Assembly: GCA_016718825.1 (NCBI GenBank)
Contig: JADKCL010000015.1
Location: forward strand, 1 to 64,000
Length of the DNA stretch: 64,000 nucleotides
Direction of reading: 5' to 3'
Source of the DNA: Bacteroidota bacterium
GTDB taxonomy: Bacteria; Bacteroidota; Bacteroidia; J057; JADKCL01
Positions 1 through 8,154 of the stretch are shown piece by piece (positions within the stretch are counted from its first letter, which is position 1; every line of letters begins with the position of its first letter). A program made the position numbers and the translations under genes. The notes beneath the pieces are model-generated. The model was not told the origin of the DNA. It was given only the letters and a program-made list of their open reading frames with translations, and did not search any database.

Positions 1-509
1 CTTGCAGGAGCACAGCGACCTCATCCTGTGCAGGATTTGGGTAGAGCAGGACGTTCCACGGCGTCGGCGCTGCGCCTATGGCGTTGAGGATCACGGGGAA
101 AGGCAAAGATGCGCTCGTGCATCCATCGCTGTTTGTGACGACCACGGCGTAGTTGCCTTGACCGTGGGTTGGTAGGTGATCACAGTGGCACCGGTGATGG
201 GGTTACCGTTGGAGCAACCACTGGTAGCTCGCTGCGGGATTGGTGGATAGTAGGACCCCATTGAAGGTGATTTGCGGCTAGGGTGGCAGGCTGTTCTGCA
301 GTGATGTTGATGCTGGCGGAATTGCTGCATTGGTCGGTACTCGTGACGGTGACCGGCTTAATGGTGGTCGCACGGGCTGGCCAATGGGTTGATCGTTGTG
401 CTGTCTGACAAGGATGCGGTTAGGAACCCGCGAAGCCTGAGTGGCAGTGCCTGTGTAGAATCCATTGATCGTGGCGCAACCACCTTGGCACAGCGCGGTA
501 TCGGCACCG

Positions 510-1960
510 AGGGTGATTTGAGGCAATGGAAAGGCCCCCGACCAAGATGCTGTTCAGTTCTCCTGCAGCCGATTGTATCGGTAATGGTGAGGATGTATTG
601 GATATTGCTGCTGATGCTGGCGGTGGGGGACTGGGCAGATGGATTGCTCCAAGCCGGTGGCGGGTTGCCAATTGTAGCTGTAGCCCGTGGGGCCCTGAAG
701 CACGATTGTGCCCTGCGCACAAACCATCGTGTCGGCACCCAGACTGAAGGGCGGTACCGCTGAGACCGCAAGCTGGATACTGTCGGCACCCGTACAGCCG
801 ACGGTATCGGTCGCTGTGAGGATGTACTGAATGCTGGTGTTGACTGTCGCCGTCGGGCTTTGGGCGGCGGGATTGCTCAATCCCATAGTGGGTTGCCAGT
901 CGTAGGCATAGCCGGCGGGGCCCTGCAGCATGACCGTTGCCGGTGCACAGACGATGGTGTCAGCACCCAAGCTGAAGGGCGCGACCGAGGAAACGGCGAT
1001 CTGGATGCTGTCCGTGCCCACGCATCCCGCGGTGTCGGTCGCCATCAGGACGTATTGGATATGGGTGCTGACAATGGCGGTCGGGGACTGCGCAGATGGA
1101 TTGCTCAGGCCGTTGGAAGGTTGCCAATTGTAGCTGTAGCCTGCGGGGCCTTGGAGCAGGACGTTCGCATTCTCACAGACCGTGGTATCATTTCCCAAGG
1201 CGAATTGTGGCCGAGGATGGGTGGCAATCGCGATGCTGTCGGCGCGGGTGCAGCCGATGGTGTCGGCAACGGGTGAGCGTGTATTGGATGTTGCTGGAGA
1301 TGAGGGCGGTGGGTGATTGTGCCGACGAATTGCTAAGGCCCGTCGCGGGCTGCCAATTGTAAGTATAGCCCAGAGGGCCCTGCAGCACAAGCGCAGCGGG
1401 AACGCAAATGGTCGTATCGGCCCCCAAACTGAAGGGCGCGACCGAGGAGGCGACAATCGCAATGCTGTCCATGCCTGCACAACCCGCAGTATCGGTGGCT
1501 GTGAGGGTATACTGGATGCTGCCGATGATACCTGCCGTCGGAGATTGGGCAGATGGATTGCTCAAGCCTGTAGAAGGTTGCCAGTTGTAAAGCATATCCG
1601 GTAGGACCTTGCAATACGATGGAATCCTGTTCACAGACGGTGGTGTCGGCCCCGAGGCCGAATTGCGGCAATGGTCGGGCCGTGATGGCTATGCTGTCAC
1701 TGTCGGTGCAGCCCGTCGTATCTGTGATCGTGAGGCTGTACTGTATATTGGTGTTGATGGTGGCGACTGGATTGGCGATCGTCGCATTGCTCAGGCCTGT
1801 GGAGGGTGCCCAAGAATATGTGTAACCTGCTGGCCCCCCGAGTTGGAGCGTTGAATTTTGGCAGACAGCGGTGTCGTTTGCGAGGGAAAGCGCCAGATCG
1901 GTGATGGAAACTGTGAAGGCATTGGAAACGACAGGAGGAGCTAGCGCAAGCCAGGTTGGA
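510..1960 (-). repeat. Tandem 228-bp coding repeat (76-residue Ig-like unit), about six copies
   Basis: The base triplet before 'AAGCTGAAGGG' and its variants occurs at 966, 1194, 1423 and 1651, with less conserved copies near 738 and 1879, i.e. at 228-229 bp steps. Each unit encodes 76 residues. The single 229-bp step, between 1194 and 1423, coincides with one of the frame changes and so marks where one base was gained. Copies are diverged (not identical), which argues against recent amplification. Confidence 0.85.
554..1480 (-). CDS. Readable segment with three 76-residue Ig-like repeats
   Basis: This segment of the broken gene is readable from about 1270 down to 640. It holds three consecutive repeats with the signature 'PFSLGADT.VC', 'LQGPAGYSYNWQP', 'GLSNP.AQSPTA', 'IQY.LTATDT.GC' and 'DSIQ'. 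Upstream of about 1270 the frame is wrong. The repeats resemble the PKD/Ig-like units that fill large Bacteroidota adhesins, where they act as a rigid stalk between an N-terminal domain and the sorting domain. It is not an independent gene. Confidence 0.5.
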   Translation of the reverse strand: MQAWTALRLSPPRSRPSVWGPIRPFAFPLRLCCRALWAILTIGSPRRALAIRRHNHPPPSSPATSNTRSPVADTIGCTRADSIAIATHPRPQFALGNDTTVCENANVLLQGPAGYSYNWQPSNGLSNPSAQSPTAIVSTHIQYVLMATDTAGCVGTDSIQIAVSSVAPFSLGADTIVCAPATVMLQGPAGYAYDWQPTMGLSNPAAQSPTATVNTSIQYILTATDTVGCTGADSIQLAVSAVPPFSLGADTMVCAQGTIVLQGPTGYSYNWQPATGLEQSICPVPHRQHQQQYPIHPHHYRYNRLQEN

Positions 1961-2676
1961 ACCATGCTCGCCTGCATCGACATCTCCGTTGTGCAAATTG
2001 CTGGTAACGAGGTGGAACGGTATTGGCAACCGGCAGACCGTTCACCGTCCATGTAGGTCGGATTCAATCCTCCGGCAAAGCTGCTGGTATTGAGCACGAG
2101 CGTGGTGCCCGCGCAGACCGTGCCTTGTGGATTGCCTTGCAGCGTGACCGTGGGTTGCAAGGAGTTACCGATGGTGATTGGGTATCCATTGTCTGGGCTG
2201 GTGATGACCGGATTGGTTGAGACGACCCTGATGCGGTAATTGTTGCCAACGGCATAGAAGGGCAAAGTAGCAGTGATCACGCCAGACTGGTAGGCGGCAG
2301 ATGCCGGGGTGTAGGCGCCAATGTTGTCAGGCGCGGCAAAGCTACCAGAGGCATCGCTGAGCTGGGCTGTGAAGGTGGTGCCCCCACCATAATAGCCCTT
2401 GGCGTGGTAGGCAACAAAGATCGAGGCCCCCGGGCAGTAGGCGTTGGTGGAGGTATAGGCGCGGATGATCTCGGGCACTCCCGATTGCCGAACGACTCCG
2501 TCGAGACCACCTACACAGTAGCCGTGTAGGGCTCCATCGGTCATTGACATGCTGTGCATGACACTGAAAACGATGCAGGCCCCGGGTATACTGGTGAAGG
2601 TCTTGCAGCTATCCGTGGTGAGATATTGGCCATTGTCCTTGACGACCATCGCTTGCCCGGCACTTCCAAAACACAT
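1333..2676 (-). CDS. Middle readable segment: last propeller blade and first Ig-like repeats
   Basis: This stretch of the broken gene carries the end of the propeller ('MVVKDNGQYLTTDSCKTF'), then two Ig/PKD-like units. One contains 'AYCPGASIFVAYHAKGYY' and 'NNYRIRVVSTNP'; the next contains 'GTVCAGTTLVLNTSS'. The first of the 76-residue repeats follows ('LGGPAGYTYSWAPSTGLSN'). A double shift between about 2065 and 1960 replaces roughly 30 residues with out-of-frame sequence: another frame there reads 'LVTSNLHNGDVDA', which fits the family better. The frame fails again near 1610. It is a segment of the same protein, not a separate gene; the M at 2676 is not a real start. Confidence 0.5.
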   Translation of the reverse strand: MCFGSAGQAMVVKDNGQYLTTDSCKTFTSIPGACIVFSVMHSMSMTDGALHGYCVGGLDGVVRQSGVPEIIRAYTSTNAYCPGASIFVAYHAKGYYGGGTTFTAQLSDASGSFAAPDNIGAYTPASAAYQSGVITATLPFYAVGNNYRIRVVSTNPVITSPDNGYPITIGNSLQPTVTLQGNPQGTVCAGTTLVLNTSSFAGGLNPTYMDGERSAGCQYRSTSLPAICTTEMSMQASMVPTWLALAPPVVSNAFTVSITDLALSLANDTAVCQNSTLQLGGPAGYTYSWAPSTGLSNATIANPVATINTNIQYSLTITDTTGCTDSDSIAITARPLPQFGLGADTTVCEQDSIVLQGPTGYALQLATFYRLEQSICPISDGRYHRQHPVYPHSHRYCGLCRHGQHCDCRLLGRALQFGGRYDHLRSRCACAAGPSGLYLQLAARDGP

Positions 2677-3134
2677 TTCCTTGGTGGCTTAAGTTGGCGG
2701 GATTGTTGTTGATGGGCAACCAGGTTGTTCCGGTGTTGGTGGTGTACAACGGCTTTCCAGATAATCCTGCGCAGTATCCTAGTGAATCGTTGATAAATAC
2801 AATGTCTTGGAGGGTGCCAGCTACAATGGGAAGATAGGGAGTCCAGTTAAGGCCGCCGTTCATCGTCCTTTGAATTCTGCCTGAGCTGGTGACGAAGCCC
2901 GTATCCGCATTGATGAACATGCAAAACCTTCATTTGGTGAAACGATTGAATGTCTGTGATGGGTAGAAGCGTATTGCCAGGCTTCTGCACCCATTCGTCT
3001 CCCCGTTGATGGTTTTGAAGATCCGGCCGCTGTCGAGTACGCAAATCCCCTTTGCCCATCGAGGAAAAAGAATTTCTGGACCCTCGATTGCCCCGAGATC
3101 AATTTGGCTTGCTGGAAAAAGGTCGTCCCGCCAT

Positions 3135-4184
3135 TCACGGTTTTGTAGACCAGCCCCGGGAGGCTTCCGATTGAGGCCGTGTCCTTGTGGGTGGCATAAC
3201 TGTGAACGGCTCGTTATGCACGCCAGAAGTCATGTTGTGCCAGGTGTTGCCGCCATCGGTCGTCTTAGTGATGCGGCCGATCACGCCGGCAATGCAGCCG
3301 TGGTTTGCGTCTGTGAAATAAATCTTGTTGTAGGAATCATTGATACCATTGGGCGTATGCGTAATGTTCCAAGTATTGCCGGCGTCTGTAGTCCTGTAAA
3401 TCCCCTCCCCAGGCACGCAGACATAACCGACGCTGGCCGTCGGGAAAGCGATCTGTGAACAGGGGAGACTGGCTCCGACATTCAGGTTGGTCCAGGTCAA
3501 GCCGCCATCCGTCGTTTTGCGCACATCGTTGCCAGTGTTTCCATAGCCCACGGTGGCGCTGGTGAAAAACAGTTGGCCAAATCCCAAAGGCGTGAGTGGT
3601 ACGACTGTCCAAGATGTGCCGCCATTGGTGGTCTTAAGCATTTGGTTGCCACTGCAGGTGATGAAGCCGAGGGTAGGGGAGGCAAATGTGATGGTCCCCA
3701 AGGTCGCGGTCACCCCGCTAGAGATCGTTTGCCAAGTGGCGCCGCCGTTGAGGGACCGGCGCAGCATGCCGTTGTTGCCTGTCGCAAAGCCCGTGTTCAA
3801 GTCCTTGAAATAGATGTCGTTGTATCCACTTCCCACACCACTGGTTTGTTGCACCCAGGTCGCGCCACCATCGGTGGTTTTCCTGATCTCGGAAAGCGTC
3901 CCTGCAATCCAGCCGGTCAACTGATTTACAAAATGTACGGCGACGACGTTGTAGCTGAAGCCGGTACTCATTCTGATCCAGTTTTGGCCGCCGTCGATCG
4001 TCTTGAACAAGCCGTGGGTGGATGGACAATTGCCAAAATAGGCGCTCTGGAAAACGGCATAGCCCGTGTAGCGGTCGGTGAAGGTAATGTCGTTGATGTA
4101 AGACTCCACCAATTCATTTTGCCGCCACTGAGCGAGGCCTACCGCGGGTAAGATGCAAGCCAATAGGAGTAAAAGTCTTTTCAT
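3135..4184 (-). CDS. N-terminal readable segment: Ycf48/BNR-repeat propeller with signal peptide
   Basis: This is the longest uninterrupted N-terminal part of the broken gene, about 350 codons. Residues 1-19 form a signal peptide ending in GLAQ. Six or more propeller blades follow, each with a 'KTTDGG.TW' or 'RTTDAGNTW' turn about every 45 residues, the pattern of the Ycf48/HCF136 and BNR-like family. In Bacteroidota such proteins are usually secreted surface proteins, not photosystem factors. The frame is lost near 3190, after 'MTSGVHNEPFTV'. The propeller continues in a different frame ('VNGGTTFFQQ'), so the printed C-terminus of this segment is not genuine. Confidence 0.8.
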   Translation of the reverse strand: MKRLLLLLACILPAVGLAQWRQNELVESYINDITFTDRYTGYAVFQSAYFGNCPSTHGLFKTIDGGQNWIRMSTGFSYNVVAVHFVNQLTGWIAGTLSEIRKTTDGGATWVQQTSGVGSGYNDIYFKDLNTGFATGNNGMLRRSLNGGATWQTISSGVTATLGTITFASPTLGFITCSGNQMLKTTNGGTSWTVVPLTPLGFGQLFFTSATVGYGNTGNDVRKTTDGGLTWTNLNVGASLPCSQIAFPTASVGYVCVPGEGIYRTTDAGNTWNITHTPNGINDSYNKIYFTDANHGCIAGVIGRITKTTDGGNTWHNMTSGVHNEPFTVMPPTRTRPQSEASRGWSTKP

Positions 4185-4768
4185 CTAAAGCTTGGTGAAT
4201 TGATAGTCCGGTTGCGAATATAACGAATTAGAGGCGGCAATGAAAGCACTTTGTCGTAGGACATTAAGTTGTGTATGTCTTTGTGGACATGGATTTACGA
4301 TCATCATTGAACTCTGCCGCGGTTCCTCATGTTGACCACTCGACCTTGGGTTCCACTCGGGGTCGGCCTTGCCCATGGAACATCAACCGTGAATTGGGTT
4401 CAACATTGCAAGCTATCATTTGTAAAAGGTGCATTTAAACCTTCCCAAGGCAATACGAAGACGATCATATCTCTACGTCGCACCACACACTTCTCCTCCC
4501 CTGCAACCTTATGCTCAGAAGTTCCTTTTCCTTGCACTTGGAGCAAAGTCAGAAAGCGCCATCGGCATGAAAAAAAAACAGGCGCCCGCAATCCACAAAA
4601 AAACCATTAGGAATGATTTTCCTATAATTTCCAAGATTATGTGAAGGATTCTTGGTTTAAATCAAGCCGCTTTTGGGGTTCGTCCCTGAGTCTGGAAATG
4701 CCAAGAAACAACGCATCTTCGGGCCAAGAAGACAAGCATAATGCGGGAACAGATAGAGTTTTAATTCC
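4185..4768. other. Gene-free stretch, 584 bp
   Basis: No protein with recognisable features or convincing codon pattern was found on either strand, and no strong hairpin. It lies upstream of the propeller gene (minus) and downstream of the zinc-ribbon gene, so it should contain the promoter of the former. 'TATATTCG' about 30 bases upstream of the ATG is a weak -7 candidate on the minus strand. Confidence 0.5.
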
Positions 4769-5509
4769 TTAGCGCCCCTTCTTCCCCCGTTCCAAACCCT
4801 TGATCCGCCGTGCAAAGTCCCTTCCCATCGGAGTATCTGCTTGCCCGGTCTCGGCAAGCAAAGCTGCAATCCGCTCCACTTCAGCCGCATCATTCACATT
4901 CAGACGTTCGAGCAAGGCGGCCAATTCTTCCAACCTTTGCGCTTTCACCTTGCGGGCCAAGCGGGACCAGTAATCGGCTTGTGTGGGTTTGTCATGGGCT
5001 TTGTAGAATGAAACCAATGCCTGCATGGCCTCCAACGATTGCGCCGTTTTTGCCCTGTCCTTCAGCGCTTGCACGGCGATGCTCACTTCCCGTCCTTGCC
5101 GCCTTTTCTTCCGGCATTCCGTGCAGGCACGGGGCTCCGCTTCCATCGGAATGCGCCACTCCTCATACCAAAGCCGCTGCTCCTGCGCTGTGAAGACATA
5201 ATCTTGGCGACAATCTGCACATTTGCGCACCGCATCCCGGTAAACCACCATCGCAGGAGGAAAGGCATCCAAAGAGGTTTGCAACCGGTAATTCGCCACA
5301 ATGGCCCGACCTGCTTGGATGCATATCGTGCAGGCCCAATCCCGCCACCGTTCGTTCCACAGCTCCACATTCGCCACATCCGGCTTGCGACCCCAGCAAG
5401 CCTTGTGATAAGCCTCAAAAGACCGCGAACCCAGGCAAGTATCCGCCAAGGCACGATGCTCCCCGCAGAGCGGGCAGTGGTATAAACGCGGGGATGCGGA
5501 GGCTTCCAT
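4769..5509 (-). CDS. Zinc-ribbon protein (zf-trcl-like)
   Basis: A 246-residue cytoplasmic protein. It opens with a Cys-rich stretch ('YHCPLCGEH' and a later 'CTIC'). Residues about 110-150 match the probable zinc-ribbon family PF13451: 'KCADCRQDYVFTAQEQRLWY', then 'EPRACTECRKKRR', a CxxC...CxxC pair that should hold one zinc. The C-terminal 100 residues are charged and helical. Its function is unknown; such ribbons often bind nucleic acid or proteins. The ATG at 5509 is preferred to the in-frame TTG at 5515. 'CATATTTG' ends three bases before it, close to a -7 box. Confidence 0.8.
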   Translation of the reverse strand: MEASASPRLYHCPLCGEHRALADTCLGSRSFEAYHKACWGRKPDVANVELWNERWRDWACTICIQAGRAIVANYRLQTSLDAFPPAMVVYRDAVRKCADCRQDYVFTAQEQRLWYEEWRIPMEAEPRACTECRKKRRQGREVSIAVQALKDRAKTAQSLEAMQALVSFYKAHDKPTQADYWSRLARKVKAQRLEELAALLERLNVNDAAEVERIAALLAETGQADTPMGRDFARRIKGLERGKKGR

Positions 5510-5678
5510 GATCAAATATGGGAAAAGGAGACGAAATCAGGTGCACTGAAGATTGCGGAAGCAGCCAGCGTACGCCGAATCAAATTCTGCATGCCGCCAC
5601 CCACAGGATCTATCGCCCGAGGTCCCGATTCTCGGCATCGGCATCCACCTGCGGCGCGAGAAAAACAATTCCCCGGTA

Positions 5679-5700
5679 GAGACGAGGCACGCCTCGTCTC
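5679..5700. repeat. Perfect palindrome, 10-bp arms
   Basis: The arms GAGACGAGGC and GCCTCGTCTC are separated by AC. The same kind of 'GTAGAGACG...CGTCTC' palindrome is a common dispersed intergenic repeat in Bacteroidota and cyanobacteria. It could form a hairpin in RNA of either strand but is not followed by a T-run. Confidence 0.8.
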
Positions 5701-5867
5701 AGTCACCAAAAAGGGTAGCCCCCTAGAGGCTCATTGGGGTTATCATTCTGCTATTCTGCAAATCCCGCAAGGCTTTTTCAGGATAGTTCAAAAGAAAAGA
5801 ATCTCCGGCAAAGCCTTCACGGGCTATCTTCAACATCCCGCCGATCAATCACCCACCACATCGCGAC

Positions 5868-6050
5868 CGCCAAAGCCCTGAATCTTTAGAACGCCGAAGA
5901 CAAAGGCCACAATCCCCATGGCAAGGTGCAATCCTGCCCGTAAATTCCATCAGGTCCCCGAACCTGCAAAAGCTCTGAATCTTTAGATCCGCCAAAGCCC
6001 TGAAAGGGCGCAATCCCCTAGGGCGGGGTGCAGCCCTGCCCGTAAATCCG
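5868..6050. repeat. Interspersed repeat, copy A
   Basis: It contains units of the form 'AAAGCCCTGAA', 'GGGCGCAATCCCC' and 'GTGCAGCCCTGCCCGTAAAT'. Bases 5991-6040 are identical over 50 bp to 12302-12351. Within the core AGGGC and GCCCT form an inverted repeat. Its apparent open frames are repeat by-products. Confidence 0.85.
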
Positions 6051-6175
6051 CCGCTTCCCGGCACGCAGTCGCCCGCAACGCAAACCCAAACCCCACTCGC
6101 AATACCCAAACCCAAATGGCAGCCCCTTGCGAAGCTGCCATCGGTAAAATCTACAACAATTGTGGTGTCATCAAC

Positions 6176-7945
6176 TCAAGAAACCAAACCACTCGTTTGC
6201 AAATACCCGTAGCTGAGTTTGCTGCCGTCGCACAAGACCGTCCCATTGGGGTCCGCCCACAAGTGCACCATTTCCCCGGCGCCGTTGATGGCCATCGGAC
6301 GCTCAGGGGCGAGCGCGAGTTCCACCGAGGCCGCAAGGATCGGCTTCGTCGCAATGCTGGGCACGATATCCATGTTCCATTGATTGTTCACCCATTTGAT
6401 GTGCACGAAATCATGGAAGACATTGGCCGCAAAGTAGGCGTCGCGAGATGCAGCAAACCGCAATGTGCCCGGTACGATGCCAAAGGTCTCCGGGATCGGT
6501 GCGTATTGGATGGCGCCATTCCATGGATAGGTGTTGACCATGTTACCGACCACGTTGACGGCCGCCACGCGGTCATTGGCCATGTTGCAGAATGTGCCCG
6601 GACGAATCGGCGAACCGCTCACGGGGATCAAGTTTTGCACCCATGCAGACCCGTACAGGATATGCGCAATATGCCCACTCGTATGCAAAGCATAGCGTCC
6701 CACGTTGGTATAAACCGTGCTCTGCCGGTGTACCGTTTGTGGCGCGGGTGCGATCAAACGATAACAATTGAGTCGAAGGCCGCTGATCGGTCGGTTGGTG
6801 GTGATAGGATCCGCCGACTTCTGCAAAAAGTAGCGCAGGTTCTTGAAAGACAGGTGGGAAGCAAGCGAAAGAATCAGGGCACAAGCCCCCGTCACATGCG
6901 GCGCAGCCATGGATGTTCCGGACATGCGGGTATAATTGGCGGTGGTCATTTGGAGCGACAAGATGTCTTCGCCGGGTGCCGCAATATCCACTACTTTTCC
7001 AAAGTTGGAGAACGGGGATCTTTGGTCGGCCGTATTGGTGGAAGCCACGGTGATGACTTTGTCGTAGTTGGCGGGGAATTGCGTGCTGCAATCGATGTTG
7101 TTGTTCCCGGCGGAGAAGATACAATAGCAACCTTTGTTAAAGGCGTAATCAATCGCTGCCTTCAAGGTCGGGTCGGCAGAGACCGGGCCCGTACCACCGG
7201 GACCCCACGAACAGTTGATGAGCCGCGCACCATTGTCCGCAGCGTATCGGATGCCCTGTGCGCAGACACTGTTGAAGGCATTCGGGAAGACCTTGACAGC
7301 CATTACTTTTGCCTCGTAGGCCACGCCGACCACCCCGAGTTGATTGTTGCCTGCAGCGGCGATGGTGCCTGCGACGTGGGTGCCGTGACCATGGTAATCG
7401 CTGGGATTGGTATCGTTGTTGGAGAAGTCAAATCCAAAATGCCCGGCACCGTTGTTCCATAGGTTGCTCGAAAGATCAGGATGCTTGGGGTCAATGCCGG
7501 TATCGCAAACCGCCACGAGGGTTCCGCCGCCACGGGTGATGTCCCAAGCCTTCGGGGCGTTGATCTTGGGCATCGCCCAGAGTTGGGAATAGTTGGTGTC
7601 GTTGGGAATCAAGTACAGTTCATTGAGGCTGTCTTCGCGGGCATCCTGCACCAGAGGATGCTTGCTCAATTGCGCCACCGCCTCGGCAAGCAGGTCATCA
7701 TTTTCCAGGTTCCCGCTGTAGCTGCGCATCAGCAGTTGTTCTTCTGCGCTGAGGCTGTCGTAGAACAGTTTGGTCAGCCTTTCGGGCGCAATTTTTTCCT
7801 CCCGTGTGGCCAGAAATGCCTCGAACTTTTCGCGGAAATCAAAGTTGGGGACGAGCTCGATTTTCTCGATCAGGTCGATCTTGATGGGCTCGGGAGTGGT
7901 GGTGCCGGTTTTGGTGGCTTTCAAAATGACGTTAATCCTTTTCAT
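6176..7945 (-). CDS. S8 family serine peptidase (subtilisin-like), no signal peptide
   Basis: A 589-residue subtilase. The catalytic triad is visible: Asp148 in 'AVCDTGID', His187 in 'HGHGTHVAGT', Ser345 in 'MSGTSMAAPH', with the oxyanion Asn281 in 'SAGNN'. Residues 1-110 form a charged N-terminal region that may act as an intramolecular prodomain. The C-terminal 200 residues are beta-rich and contain no T9SS signature. Most relatives are exported, but the start 'MKRINVILKATKTG' has no hydrophobic segment. It may therefore act inside the cell, or the true start may be elsewhere; no upstream in-frame signal peptide is apparent. It probably stands alone, with 200 bp or more on each side. Confidence 0.93.
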   Translation of the reverse strand: MKRINVILKATKTGTTTPEPIKIDLIEKIELVPNFDFREKFEAFLATREEKIAPERLTKLFYDSLSAEEQLLMRSYSGNLENDDLLAEAVAQLSKHPLVQDAREDSLNELYLIPNDTNYSQLWAMPKINAPKAWDITRGGGTLVAVCDTGIDPKHPDLSSNLWNNGAGHFGFDFSNNDTNPSDYHGHGTHVAGTIAAAGNNQLGVVGVAYEAKVMAVKVFPNAFNSVCAQGIRYAADNGARLINCSWGPGGTGPVSADPTLKAAIDYAFNKGCYCIFSAGNNNIDCSTQFPANYDKVITVASTNTADQRSPFSNFGKVVDIAAPGEDILSLQMTTANYTRMSGTSMAAPHVTGACALILSLASHLSFKNLRYFLQKSADPITTNRPISGLRLNCYRLIAPAPQTVHRQSTVYTNVGRYALHTSGHIAHILYGSAWVQNLIPVSGSPIRPGTFCNMANDRVAAVNVVGNMVNTYPWNGAIQYAPIPETFGIVPGTLRFAASRDAYFAANVFHDFVHIKWVNNQWNMDIVPSIATKPILAASVELALAPERPMAINGAGEMVHLWADPNGTVLCDGSKLSYGYLQTSGLVS

Positions 7946-8154
7946 AATAAAACGAATGCTAAAAATTGTTTTTGTTGCCTACTCTGATTCTATAGCTTTT
8001 CGGCGACCGCTAGGGAATGCATGCCAGTGGCGTATCGTTTTTCCCGGCCATGCCTCACCCTGTCCGCATCTTGTAGGATGCGGCGCAGGATGGACATGCT
8101 TCTAATAACTAAGCCTTTAGGCCGGGTGATTCTGCTAAATTTGAGGTGCGTAGG

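Larger units (their letters stand above)
1..4184 (-). pseudogene. Large secreted T9SS cargo protein: Ycf48/BNR propeller, Ig-like repeats and sorting domain; frame-disrupted and truncated by the window edge
   Basis: A single protein can be followed across the minus strand from an ATG at 4184 to position 1, but the reading frame changes about a dozen times, each change fitting a single-base insertion or deletion. It starts with a signal peptide (MKRLLLLLACILPAVGLAQ), then a propeller with many copies of 'TTDGG.TW' (Ycf48/BNR-like). About six Ig-like repeats follow. Bases 1-160 read as an Ig-like strand ending in 'LYPNPAQDEVAVLLQ', the beginning of a T9SS type A sorting domain, so the protein should be exported and anchored on the cell surface. 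The domains remain well conserved on both sides of each shift, and no in-frame nonsense decay is obvious. That favours sequencing error near a contig end over true decay, but neither can be excluded. Confidence 0.75.
5510..6175. other. Repeat-rich gene-free stretch, 666 bp
   Basis: This gap contains a 22-bp palindrome at 5679-5700 and an interspersed repeat at about 5868-6050, annotated separately. Open frames here run through the repeats and lack codon structure or family signatures. No real gene is seen. Confidence 0.6.

Noticed and set aside
5849..6115. An 88-codon open frame on the minus strand
   Set aside because: It is encoded by the interspersed repeat; such frames recur wherever the repeat does.
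6116..7462. A 448-codon open frame on the plus strand
   Set aside because: It is wholly antisense to the subtilisin, whose catalytic motifs are intact; no family features.
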